Part shown: positions 1-7,972 of the stretch, piece after piece
How the letters are laid out: each line of letters begins with the position of its first letter
Position numbering within the stretch: position 1 is the first letter of the stretch
Source of the DNA: Methanosarcina sp.
GTDB taxonomy: Archaea; Halobacteriota; Methanosarcinia; Methanosarcinales; Methanosarcinaceae
NCBI GenBank assembly: GCA_017883485.1
Contig: JADGNM010000016.1
Location: 1-15,000 of the forward strand
Length of the DNA stretch: 15,000 bases
Reading direction: 5' to 3'
Notes under the pieces: generated by a model
What the model saw: the letters and a program-made list of their open reading frames with translations, nothing else
What the model was told of the DNA's origin: nothing
The model's database searches: none
Made by a program: the position numbers and the translations under genes

Positions 1-379
1 CTATAGTTAATTATTAATTATGTATATATCTTGGAATCGAAGCACTAGAAAGGTATTTTTTTTCTCTATATTGGTCCAGGTGCAGGTTTATTGAAGCCCA
101 GATTACTTCATGCGGTTGATTTTTTTGGTTGTATTCTTCTAAATGCTTTGTAAATTCTTTCCTTAAACTCGTCTTACCAATACCGGCAACTCCGCAATAA
201 ACCAGGACACTGAAATCTTTTTGTCCAATATTAGTTACAGCTTCTTTGAAAGTTTGAATATGATCTTCTCTATCAACAAAAGGATGCTGTTTAAAGTTAT
301 TATTGGGGGCAATTACTATATAATCCCTCTGGAAAAGTGGTCTCGAATCAAAAATCCTCGGTTTACTATTTATCTTCAA
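1..379 (-). pseudogene. STAND/AAA-like P-loop NTPase, 5' part, frameshifted and cut by window edge
   Basis: The open frame on the minus strand runs from about 379 to a stop at 14-16 (121 aa). A clear Walker A motif, GVAGIGKTS, lies near residues 63-71, preceded by a 'FVDRE' segment typical of the linker before a STAND or AAA-type NTPase domain. Such proteins are usually several hundred to over 1000 aa, so only the start of the domain is here. The residues after 'DQYREKK' do not look like the family. Dropping one base from the A8 run (plus-strand T8 at 56-63) gives a frame reading 'REKNTFLVLRFQ', which fits better and stays open to base 1. I therefore see a one-base frameshift. The only start in frame is a TTG at 379, with a TAG just upstream, so the true N-terminus is uncertain. 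Family members serve in signalling or defence; nothing here shows which. Confidence 0.6.
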
Positions 380-752
380 CTTGTTCTATATAACACTGCT
401 GAAAGCTTTGAATTTTAGAAACACGACCAATAGACTCTGGAGGCCACGACTTTCGAATTCCTTTGAGTTCTGAATTTCCTTGACTTTATGAATTTGACAC
501 TTATTTTTTAAACTTGTCTATGAAAGAGAATCAGGTTATGAGGTAGTTACTGAAAGTTGCAAGCTATTAAAATATCTTATCAACATCTCTATATTTTTTC
601 CAAATTCAAGGGATATGTTCGCTTTTTTGAACTTTCGGATCTGATAGACATTCATCTCAAGAAAGAAATTCAATTGAAAAGAGAAAAATTAATTTCAGTA
701 GATTTTTTAACTCCAACATATATTTCTTTGAACAAGTCTTACGGGAGAAAAT
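380..752. other. AT-rich intergenic region with no convincing gene
   Basis: This is the divergent spacer between the minus-strand NTPase fragment and the plus-strand ABC cassette. It is AT-rich. A TATA-like TCTATATAAC at 385-394 would direct minus-strand transcription, but its expected start lies inside the NTPase frame. A T-rich stretch at 503-514 and an ACATATATTTC at 716-726 are possible plus-strand promoter elements for the cassette; neither is compelling. A 73-codon frame starting with TTG at 557 overlaps the ATPase start and has no recognisable features. Confidence 0.5.
743..747 (+). promoter_or_regulatory. Shine-Dalgarno of the ABC ATPase
   Basis: GGGAG stands 5 nt before the ATG at 753 and fixes that start. 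Confidence 0.6.
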
Positions 753-1502
753 ATGGAAAATACACTGATCATCTTTAAAAATGTGTGGAAAACTTATCTG
801 ATGGGCGAAGTTCAGGTGAATGCGCTGAAAGACGTGAGCGTAAAACTTGGGAGAAAAGAGTTTGCTGCCATAATTGGTCCTTCGGGGAGCGGAAAATCTA
901 CGATGATGAACCTTGTTGGCTGTCTTGATGTTCCTTCACAAGGGGAAATATTTTTGAAAGGTCGGAACATAGCTCTTCTTCAGGAATCGGATCTGGCAAC
1001 CCTGAGAGGGAAGACTATAGGGTTCATTTTTCAGCAGTATAACCTGATCCCCGGAATGACGGCTCTTGAAAATGTGCTTTTACCCCTGGAAATCCAGGAA
1101 ATTGATGATAATATTGCGGAAAAAAGGGCAAAGGAACTTTTAGTGCTTTTAGGCCTTGCCGATAAAATGCAGAATAAGCCTACCCAGCTCTCTGGAGGGC
1201 AGCAGCAGAGAGTCTCGATTGCAAGATCTCTTGCATGCGATCCGGAAATCATTCTTGCCGATGAGCCTACCGGAGCGCTTGATAGCGTCACCGGGAAAGA
1301 AGTTATCGAAATACTCTACAGGCTCTGGAAGGAAAAAGACAAAACAGTAGTCATGGTCACCCATAACCATCACCTTGCAAGATATGCCAGTCGGCACATT
1401 CATCTAAAGGATGGGGAAATGGTCAGGGACGAGCCAAACGAAAAAAAGCTTGATCCTGATACTGATCCGGAGGATACAGATCAAATTTCAGGAAACAACT
1501 GA
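753..1502 (+). CDS. ABC transporter ATP-binding protein, MacB/LolD type
   Basis: This 249-aa protein binds and hydrolyses ATP to power the permease encoded at 3064. All ABC motifs are present: Walker A GPSGSGKST (42-50), Q-loop FIFQQ (91-95), signature LSGGQQQR (146-153), Walker B IILADEP with catalytic Glu171, D-loop GALDS (174-178) and H-loop His204. The length and the LSGGQQQR signature are typical of the LolD/MacB/FtsE-like branch. The acidic tail (residues 227-249, DPDTDPEDTD) goes beyond the usual domain end. The start is supported by a GGGAG at 743-747, 5 nt before the ATG. It is the first gene of a cassette with the CARDB protein and the permease, a recurrent archaeal arrangement. The substrate cannot be read from the sequence. 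Confidence 0.93.
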   Translation: MENTLIIFKNVWKTYLMGEVQVNALKDVSVKLGRKEFAAIIGPSGSGKSTMMNLVGCLDVPSQGEIFLKGRNIALLQESDLATLRGKTIGFIFQQYNLIPGMTALENVLLPLEIQEIDDNIAEKRAKELLVLLGLADKMQNKPTQLSGGQQQRVSIARSLACDPEIILADEPTGALDSVTGKEVIEILYRLWKEKDKTVVMVTHNHHLARYASRHIHLKDGEMVRDEPNEKKLDPDTDPEDTDQISGNN

Positions 1503-1560
1503 AAAAAAAATCGAGTCATTTTCCCAGACGTACTATAGTTTGAAAATTCTTCTATAGAAA

Positions 1561-1578
1561 ACACAGTAAAAACTGTGT
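1561..1578. promoter_or_regulatory. Perfect 6-bp inverted repeat between ATPase and CARDB genes
   Basis: ACACAG (1561-1566) and CTGTGT (1573-1578) form a perfect inverted repeat with a 6-nt spacer, in the 114-nt gap between the ATPase stop and the next start. It could be a small mRNA hairpin that tunes expression within the operon, or an operator. No T-run follows, so a terminator is unlikely. Confidence 0.3.
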
Positions 1579-1604
1579 GATTAACAAATGTGAGATTAAT
1601 AACT

Positions 1605-1609
1605 GAGGG
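1605..1609 (+). promoter_or_regulatory. Shine-Dalgarno that decides the CARDB gene start
   Basis: GAGGG lies 7 nt before the ATG at 1617. It favours this start over an in-frame GTG at 1590, which has no such site. Starting at 1617 also places the signal peptide directly at the N-terminus. Confidence 0.55.
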
Positions 1610-1616
1610 ATCAAAA

Positions 1617-3038
1617 ATGGGCCTTAAACATTCCATTTGTTTTGTTTGTTTGATTTTGCTAAGCCTGTCTTTAAATAACAACTCTGCAGTGGCTGAATAC
1701 ATTGTGGAACCTGCTTCTGATGTTAGGTCTACCCCTGCTTCTGATGTTGGGTCAACCGCTGATAATTCACACAATATTCTTAATAATGGGATAAACATTA
1801 GCCTGCTTAGCCAGGACCCTGATCCTGTAAGGCCTGGGGATATTCTTGAAGTCAGGCTTTCAGTGGAAAACACTGGTTTTAATGATATAGAGGACTGTTT
1901 TCTGGAAATCAAGCCAGAGTATCCTTTCAAGGCTCTTGACGGAGAGAAAACTGTTGAGAACTTAGGTACTCTCGTAAAACGCTCTGATGGCGAACGCAGA
2001 AAAGTTGTGAAGTTAAGGCTCGGAATAGAGAATGACGTCAATAAAGGCGAATATCCTCTCAAAGTACATTTATATTCCACAAATAATAAAAATACAGTCT
2101 CATTTGTCCGGGAAATCGCAATAGATGTCGACAGCGAATCAAATGCTGAAATAGAATCTGTAAGTGTCGAGAAAATTGAACCGGGAGAGAAAACTAACAT
2201 TGTTTTCGGTATCAAAAACGTAGGGAAATCTCCTTTGAAAAACGCAATGTTTTCCTGGGAATGCGCAAATGACGTGATCCTGCCTGTAGGCTCCAGCAAT
2301 GTAAAACATATTAATCTTATCGATGTTGGAAAAACTGTCAACGTCAGCTTCAACGTCCTGACTAACGTGAATACGAAGCCAGGCCTATACAAACTGGATA
2401 TGGTGCTTACGTACGACGATATCGAGAAGCTCCAGACAATTACGGCGTCAGGCACTTTAGAAAACCAGAAGCGAAAGGAAATCAAAAGCAAGTCCGGAAT
2501 TTACATTGGAGGCACCACTGATTTTGATATTGCTTTCATGGAAAGAGGTCCGACAGGAGATTACACTTTTTCGATTTAAAACATAGGAAATAACGCCGCA
2601 AATTCAGTCAAGGTTTCTGTTCCCTTGCAAGCAAACTGGACCGTAATGGACGGGAGCAATTCAGTAATTCTCGGAAACATGCAAAAGGGAGACTACACAA
2701 ATGTGGATTTCAACCTGGAGCCCCAAAGCACTGGCCAGGATCTGCCCATAAGATTTGAAATCAGTTACACTTCCAATGATGGGCTAAGACAGGTTGAGGA
2801 AAAGATAATGCCCCTTTATGCTTCATCTTCTCCCCCTTTAGATTCCACGTTGTCTGAAGAAAACAGTGGATCGAGCCTGGGATCGAGTTTATTATCATAC
2901 ATGTTTTGGATCCTGATCTTTGTCGGTGCTGCAGGTCTGTTTGTATATAAAAAGCATCAGGAAAAGACGAAAAAAAGAGGTGCAGAAGGAAAAGAAACCA
3001 TTGAAAAACAAATGGAAGAAAAGGAGAAAGGCAAGTAA
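1617..3038 (+). pseudogene. CARDB/S-layer-like (COG1361-type) secreted membrane-anchored protein, broken by in-frame TAA
   Basis: The frame runs from ATG 1617 to TAA 3036, but codon 321 (2577-2579) is TAA. The same frame stays open on both sides without any shift. The N-terminus is a signal peptide (Lys4 then a hydrophobic run to about residue 19). Two imperfect 24-nt repeats follow (PASDVRST / PASDVGST). The rest is beta-rich with CARDB-like strands (e.g. 'RLSVENTGFND' and 'FGIKNVGKSPLKNA'). After the stop comes 'NIGNNAANSVKVSVP', a normal continuation of such a domain. The C-terminus has one membrane helix (about residues 424-446) and a Lys/Glu-rich tail, so the chain would be anchored with its bulk outside. 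It sits between the ATPase and permease, and homologous cassettes carry such a protein as the extracellular partner. As written, only a 320-aa unanchored fragment would be made. TAA is not the pyrrolysine codon (that is TAG), so recoding is not expected. Confidence 0.75.
1710..1757 (+). repeat. Tandem 24-nt repeat, two copies, in the CARDB gene
   Basis: Units 1710-1733 and 1734-1757 differ at two positions and encode PASDVRST and PASDVGST. They lie just after the signal peptide, in a probable flexible linker. Confidence 0.85.
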
Positions 3039-3063
3039 ATTCAAAACTCAGGTCTGTGGTTCC

Positions 3064-4485
3064 ATGAAACTGGCAAAGATTTTGAAAATTGCCTTGAATA
3101 TGGTCAAAGCCAATAAACTGAGGAGCTGGCTGACTATTATAGGGGTAATCATAGGCATTGCCTCGATAATGACAATAATCACGACCGGAGAATATTTCCA
3201 GGGGCAGGTAACTAAAACTATGGAAGGACTGGGAGGGGATGCCATTACAATCGTGGCTTCCCCTCCTTTCAAAGTACTTCAGGAAGAAGGCGTAGAGGGA
3301 AATTCGACAGAGAGTTCAGGAGTATATTCGGTAAAGAGTGCGGAAGAAGATTCGGGAACGAGTTCAAAAGAAGATTCGGGAACGAGTTCAGAAGAAGATT
3401 CGGGAACGAGTTTAGAGGTAACCCCAATAACTGCAGATGAATATAAAACCAATACACCTGAGCCTGTAGCAGAAGCTGAACTGACAAGGATAGATGTTTT
3501 TACTCTCCTGAGAATTCCAGCTGTTGAATATGTCAATGTAAATGTTGAAAACGGAGCAGAACTGCAATTCGGAAGTGAGAAGACTTATGTCCAGGTCAGA
3601 GGTGTGGATACGAATGTCTGGCCCGAAATAACTAAAAAGAAGGTAAATCAGGGCAGAATGCTGAAATCCGGAGACAAAGCAGTTGTAGTTATTCCAAATG
3701 AACTTTCAAACGGTACGTTCGCTAGGAAAATCCAGCTCAACCAGCTGATCCTTCTTAACGGCAGGTCCTATCGGGTAATCGGGATCCTTGGAAAAGACGG
3801 AGGGCTTCTTGGGGGTCTGGGAGGGCTTTTCGACAGCAGTGTCTATGTGCCTTATCAGGAAGTATACTCTCTTCCGTATACCGATGAGAATATGCCTGAA
3901 ATGGAGCGGGAAACCTATAGCAGCATAGAAGTACAGCTCCATAAAGGGGCGGACTATGATTTAGCTCTGAAGGAAATCGAGCGAAAATTAAGGCTCTCAA
4001 GAAGAGTTACCAAAGATACCCAGGACTTCTATGTAAATTCTCCCAAAGAAGCAATTGAAAGCACCAGAAACCTGATTAACGGACTTACCGCTTTTCTGGC
4101 CTTTATTGCAGGTATTTCCCTACTTGTAGGCTCTACTGGAATTGCAAATACAATGTTTACTTCCGTTCTCGAGAAAACGAAAGAAATCGGAATTATGAAA
4201 GCCATTGGAGTGAAGAACGGCGATATTATGCTTATCTTCCTATGCAACGCAGCGATGATCAGCCTCGTAGGTGGGATCATAGGAATTCTCATTGGCACAA
4301 CTGCAGTCCAGGTGATTCTCTTCCTGATTTCTATTAAAATGAAGGTTCCATTTGAATTCGCTCTCAGCCTGAAAGGTACCTTGGTAGCAACCATGGTTTC
4401 CATACTTGTGGGACTTATTGCAGGCTTGGTTCCTGCAAAGAATGCCTCGGAGCTAAAACCTGTGGATGCTTTAAGGTATGAGTGA
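3064..4485 (+). CDS. ABC transporter permease, MacB/FtsX family
   Basis: This 473-aa protein has the MacB topology. There is one N-terminal membrane helix (about 20-41), a large extracytoplasmic MacB_PCD-like domain (about 42-330) and three C-terminal helices (about 338-365, 388-420 and 440-458). The loop 'SVLEKTKEIGIMKAIG' and the ending 'P(A)KNASELKPVDALRYE' are signatures of the FtsX/MacB permease domain, where the coupling loop contacts the ATPase. An acidic Ser/Thr/Gly-rich insert (95-118), made of three 8-residue units, lies in the extracytoplasmic part. I chose ATG 3064 because upstream codons encode an unlikely Lys-rich stretch and the family starts 'K(L)(A)KILKIALNMV...'. A weak AGGT at 3050 precedes it, 25 nt after the CARDB stop, which suggests coupled translation. 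The substrate is unknown; family members move lipids, peptides or drugs, or act in mechanotransmission. Confidence 0.92.
   Translation: MKLAKILKIALNMVKANKLRSWLTIIGVIIGIASIMTIITTGEYFQGQVTKTMEGLGGDAITIVASPPFKVLQEEGVEGNSTESSGVYSVKSAEEDSGTSSKEDSGTSSEEDSGTSLEVTPITADEYKTNTPEPVAEAELTRIDVFTLLRIPAVEYVNVNVENGAELQFGSEKTYVQVRGVDTNVWPEITKKKVNQGRMLKSGDKAVVVIPNELSNGTFARKIQLNQLILLNGRSYRVIGILGKDGGLLGGLGGLFDSSVYVPYQEVYSLPYTDENMPEMERETYSSIEVQLHKGADYDLALKEIERKLRLSRRVTKDTQDFYVNSPKEAIESTRNLINGLTAFLAFIAGISLLVGSTGIANTMFTSVLEKTKEIGIMKAIGVKNGDIMLIFLCNAAMISLVGGIIGILIGTTAVQVILFLISIKMKVPFEFALSLKGTLVATMVSILVGLIAGLVPAKNASELKPVDALRYE
3346..3417 (+). repeat. Tandem 24-nt repeat, three copies, in the permease gene
   Basis: Units at 3346-3369, 3370-3393 and 3394-3417 encode EDSGTSSK, EDSGTSSE and EDSGTSLE. 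The near-identity at DNA level points to recent slippage or expansion. The insert lies early in the extracytoplasmic domain. Confidence 0.95.
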
Positions 4486-4510
4486 ACGGTAAAAAGAGTG
4501 AACGTAAAAA
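4480..4510 (+). repeat. Tandem duplication of about 16 nt spanning the permease stop codon
   Basis: GAGTGAACGGTAAAAA (4480-4495) is followed directly by GAGTGAACGTAAAAA (4496-4510), one base shorter. The first copy holds the permease stop TGA (4483-4485). Confidence 0.8.
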
Positions 4511-4691
4511 GATAGAGGATAGGTAAAACAAAAGATCAAATCGTCGTATCAAGCAAATAAGAAAATTAAGCCCCTCATATTTTTGTACGGATGAACGGTG
4601 GTATTCAAAAAAGTGACTTTTGAATCTGTAGTTCTGAAATCTCATGTTTCTTCATCGTATACATTTGTTGAAACAGCCTTCTCCAATCATT

Positions 4692-4701
4692 TTTTATATA
4701 T
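4692..4701 (+). promoter_or_regulatory. TATA box of the SNF2 helicase gene
   Basis: TTTTATATAT is a strong archaeal TATA element. Its centre is about 26 nt before the ATG at 4723, so transcription should begin at or within a few bases of the start codon. No Shine-Dalgarno precedes that ATG, which fits a leaderless mRNA. Confidence 0.6.
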
Positions 4702-4722
4702 CTTCTCTATTATACAAAATAT

Positions 4723-7700
4723 ATGATTATTTTGCATGCAGGAAGAGTTGGAAAACAATTTTTTTTGTGGGGTGAAAGCCCGGCCGATAAGGAAATTAAG
4801 GAGGTTCGGCGTGGGAGAAAACCTAAGAAACAGGCAGTAAAGCCTTATCCTTATAATCCGGATTTTGAGAACCTGTCTTCTGCCCTTGAGCTGCTGCTGG
4901 GCAGTACCGGGCAGAAAGAGACAGAGAAAATTAATGTATGGATACCCACAATAGACGGGAGTCCTGTTCCTTCGAGCCCTCTGATTGCCGAAATCCCTAC
5001 TTCGGAAGCAGAAGTTACACTGGCTCCATGGACTGTTCATGCATACCCTCTGGGAGTTGAAGAAGCAATTGTTCTTCTCTGCACCTGTATGGGTAAACGG
5101 GTTCTTGCCCCGGGTATAATCTCGGGAAATGACCTTATCTGGTGGGCAGAAGCCATAAAATTTGCAGGTTCGCTGGTAGCCGGACAGAAGTACATGCCTG
5201 GTGTCAGGGTTGAGGAAGGAGAGTACAGAGCTTTCTGGGAGCCTGTATTTGCCGGAGAAGATGCAGGAGAGCTGGCAAAACTTGCAAAGCAAATGCCTCC
5301 TGCTACAAGGGCTCTTACTCCTGAAGTTTCAGCCATGCCGCCGGAAATGCCTGCGGCTTTAGTGGCAAGGCAGTTTATCGAAGATTCGGTTGACTTGATA
5401 GTCCGCTCTGAGGTTAGGGAAAAAGAGCTTCAAAAAGAGAGACGCAAAAAAACCTCCTTTGATAGCGTCCACGATGCCTGGGTTTCTGCTTTGAAGAGCC
5501 CGGACGGGCTGATTTATGGAGATGAAAAAGAACTTCTGCAGCTTGCGGCTAGGACCCGTGAATGGCAGCGCCCCCTCACTATTCTTACCACTTCGCCTTT
5601 CAGGCTCTGTTTCCGTCTGGAAGAACCCATTGAGGAAGAAGAACGCGGGAAAAAGGAAGAAAATGAACGGTCAGAAGAAGTTGACGTGAGAATTGATGAA
5701 AAAGGAAAAAACAAAAGTGGCAAGGGAGGAATAGCTGACATCGAAATTCCCGGAGGTATGTGGTATGTCCGCTACCTGCTCCAGCCCTATGAAGACCCAA
5801 GCCTCCTGATCCCTGTAAAAGAAGCCTGGAAGCCTAAAAAAGGCAGCCCGTTGAAAAGATATGACGTAAAGAATATTCGCCAATTTCTGCTTTCTTCCCT
5901 CGGGCAGGCTGCAGGTATCAGCGCAGGGATTGCTTCCAGCCTCGAAACTCCCGATCCGTCCGGGTATTCCCTGGATACGAGGGAGGCGTACAGCTTCCTG
6001 ACCGAAAGTGCAGCGAATTTAAACCAGGCAGGTTTCGGGCTGCTTCTGCCGGGCTGGTGGACCCGTAAAGGTACAAAGACCCACTTAAATGCCCATGCTA
6101 AGGTTAAGAGCAAGCAGATGCAGGCCGGAAACGGGCTTACCCTCGACAAGATCGTCAGCTTTGACTGGGAAATTGCCCTTGGGGACAGGGTACTGACAGC
6201 CAAAGAGCTACAGGCCCTTGCAAAACTCAAAGCCCCGCTTGTTAAAGTCCGCGGGCAGTGGGTCGAGGTAAACGATGCGGAAATCCGGGCTGCTCTTGAT
6301 TTCTGGAAAAAGAACCCCCATGGAGAGGCAAGTCTGCTGGAAGTTGTAAAGCTGGCTGTAGGGGCTTCCGAAGAAGCCGGGGGTCTGGACTTTAAAGGGG
6401 TCAATGCAGACGGCTGGATTGAAGAATTAATTAGTCGCTTAAAAGACAAAGCCGGATTTGAAGAACTTCCGGCTCCCGATGGTTTTTCAGGAACACTTCG
6501 CCCTTACCAGCTCCGCGGTTACTCCTGGCTTGCTTTTCTGAGACAGTGGGGCATGGGAGCCTGCCTTGCGGACGACATGGGGCTTGGAAAAACCGTCCAG
6601 ACTCTTGCTCTTATACAGCACGACTTAGAACAGATTGAAGAACAGGAAGAACAGATTGAAGAACAGGCTGACGGACGTAAGGCTCCAAAACCGGTCCTTC
6701 TGGTCTGTCCGACCTCCGTTATCAATAACTGGAAAAAAGAAGCTGCTCGCTTTACCCCGGAACTTTCGGTAATGGTACATCACGGAACCAGCCGGAAAAA
6801 GGAAGAGGAATTCAAAAAGGAATCCATGAATCATAATATTGTTATCTCAAGCTATGGGCTTTTGCAGCGGGACGTCAAATTTTTAAAAGGGGTTCCCTGG
6901 GCCGGAATGGTACTTGATGAAGCCCAGAACATAAAGAACCCGGAAACTAAACAGGCAAAGGCAGCCAGGGCTCTTGAAGCTGATTACCGCATAGCCCTGA
7001 CAGGGACTCCGGTCGAAAATAATGTGGGAGACCTCTGGTCTATCATGGAGTTTTTAAACCCCGGGTTCCTGGGCAACCAGGCAGGTTTCAAGCGGAATTT
7101 CTTTATTCCCATTCAGGCCGAAAGGGATCAGGAGGCTGCTAGGAGGCTGAAAGAAATTACTGGCCCCTTCATCCTGCGCCGGTTGAAGACCGACAGTTCG
7201 ATTATCTCCGACCTTCCGGATAAAATGGAAATGAAAACCTATTGTACGCTGACAAAAGAACAGGCTTCTCTCTATGCTGCAGTCCTCGAAGATATCGAAG
7301 AGGCAATTGAGGAAGCCGAAGAAGGCATCCAGAGAAGAGGCATAGTCCTATCTGCCCTTACAAGGCTCAAGCAGGTCTGCAATCACCCCGCACAGTTTTT
7401 GAAGGACAATTCCGGCATCCCCGGCAGGTCAGGAAAACTTGCGATGCTTACCGAAATGCTGGATGTGGTGCTGGAAAACAGGGAAAGAGCCCTTGTTTTC
7501 ACCCAGTTTGCTGAGATGGGCAAAATGTTAAAAGAACACCTGCAGGCAAGTTTCGGCTGCGAAGTTCTTTTCCTGCACGGCGGGGTTCCAAGAAAGCAGC
7601 GGGACAGGATGATTGAGCGCTTCCAGGAAGGAAAAGAATACCTCCCGATTTTTGTCCTCTCCCTCAAAGCCGGAGGCACGGGGCTGAACCTGACAGGAGC

Positions 7701-7971
7701 CAACCATGTTTTCCACTTCGATCGGTGGTGGAATCCGGCTGTGGAAAACCAGGCAACAGATAGGGTATTCCGTATAGGCCAGACAAAAAATGTTGAGGTA
7801 CATAAGTTCATCTGCGCAGGCACGCTTGAGGAAAAAATCGATGAGATTATCGAGCGCAAAGTGCAGGTTGCAGAGAATGTTGTAGGAACAGGAGAAAATT
7901 GGCTGACAGAACTTTCCAATGAGGAATTGAAGGATATTTTTGCTCTTCGAGAAGAAGCGGTAGGTGAATAA
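4723..7971 (+). CDS. SNF2-family DNA-dependent ATPase/helicase (with SNF2-associated N-terminal region)
   Basis: This 1082-aa protein is a Swi2/Snf2-type superfamily 2 translocase, expected to remodel protein-DNA contacts using ATP. Motif I is DDMGLGKT (617-624), motif II DEAQ (732-735), motif III TGTPVENN (760-767) and motif VI ATDRVFRIGQ (1011-1020). The C-terminal RecA lobe starts near 902 and contains 'ALVFTQF' and 'LKAGGTGLNLT'. The first 570 or so residues match in layout the prokaryotic helicases with an SNF2-associated (DUF3670-like) region; they include a charged low-complexity linker at about 305-337. Two 7-residue repeats (EQIEEQE) follow motif I. The start ATG 4723 has a TATA box at leaderless distance and gives a family-like N-terminus ('MIILHAG...FFLWGE'). 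The SWIM gene begins 1 nt after its stop, so the two are one operon and likely one complex. The DNA target or process (repair, transcription, defence) cannot be told from sequence. Confidence 0.95.
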   Translation: MIILHAGRVGKQFFLWGESPADKEIKEVRRGRKPKKQAVKPYPYNPDFENLSSALELLLGSTGQKETEKINVWIPTIDGSPVPSSPLIAEIPTSEAEVTLAPWTVHAYPLGVEEAIVLLCTCMGKRVLAPGIISGNDLIWWAEAIKFAGSLVAGQKYMPGVRVEEGEYRAFWEPVFAGEDAGELAKLAKQMPPATRALTPEVSAMPPEMPAALVARQFIEDSVDLIVRSEVREKELQKERRKKTSFDSVHDAWVSALKSPDGLIYGDEKELLQLAARTREWQRPLTILTTSPFRLCFRLEEPIEEEERGKKEENERSEEVDVRIDEKGKNKSGKGGIADIEIPGGMWYVRYLLQPYEDPSLLIPVKEAWKPKKGSPLKRYDVKNIRQFLLSSLGQAAGISAGIASSLETPDPSGYSLDTREAYSFLTESAANLNQAGFGLLLPGWWTRKGTKTHLNAHAKVKSKQMQAGNGLTLDKIVSFDWEIALGDRVLTAKELQALAKLKAPLVKVRGQWVEVNDAEIRAALDFWKKNPHGEASLLEVVKLAVGASEEAGGLDFKGVNADGWIEELISRLKDKAGFEELPAPDGFSGTLRPYQLRGYSWLAFLRQWGMGACLADDMGLGKTVQTLALIQHDLEQIEEQEEQIEEQADGRKAPKPVLLVCPTSVINNWKKEAARFTPELSVMVHHGTSRKKEEEFKKESMNHNIVISSYGLLQRDVKFLKGVPWAGMVLDEAQNIKNPETKQAKAARALEADYRIALTGTPVENNVGDLWSIMEFLNPGFLGNQAGFKRNFFIPIQAERDQEAARRLKEITGPFILRRLKTDSSIISDLPDKMEMKTYCTLTKEQASLYAAVLEDIEEAIEEAEEGIQRRGIVLSALTRLKQVCNHPAQFLKDNSGIPGRSGKLAMLTEMLDVVLENRERALVFTQFAEMGKMLKEHLQASFGCEVLFLHGGVPRKQRDRMIERFQEGKEYLPIFVLSLKAGGTGLNLTGANHVFHFDRWWNPAVENQATDRVFRIGQTKNVEVHKFICAGTLEEKIDEIIERKVQVAENVVGTGENWLTELSNEELKDIFALREEAVGE
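6628..6669 (+). repeat. Tandem 21-nt repeat within the helicase gene
   Basis: Units 6628-6648 and 6649-6669 are identical over their first 18 nt and encode EQIEEQE and EQIEEQA (residues 636-649). They sit between helicase motif I and the 'PVLLVCPTSVI' strand, as an acidic surface loop. Confidence 0.85.
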
Positions 7972-7972
7972 A

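Noticed and set aside
557..778. 73-codon plus-strand frame upstream of the ABC ATPase
   Set aside because: It begins with TTG without a ribosome site, overlaps the well-supported ATPase start, and shows no domain or protein-like composition.
1481..2491. 336-codon minus-strand frame opposite the CARDB gene
   Set aside because: It mirrors the codon pattern of the plus-strand gene, lacks recognisable domains, and the plus strand has signal peptide, domain and anchor.
2577..2579. Recoding of TAA as an amino acid in the CARDB gene
   Set aside because: Pyrrolysine is encoded by TAG, and no known system in these archaea recodes TAA.
5787..6449. 220-codon minus-strand frame opposite the SNF2 gene
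   Set aside because: It is a low-complexity Ser-rich shadow of a conserved helicase region with no start signals.
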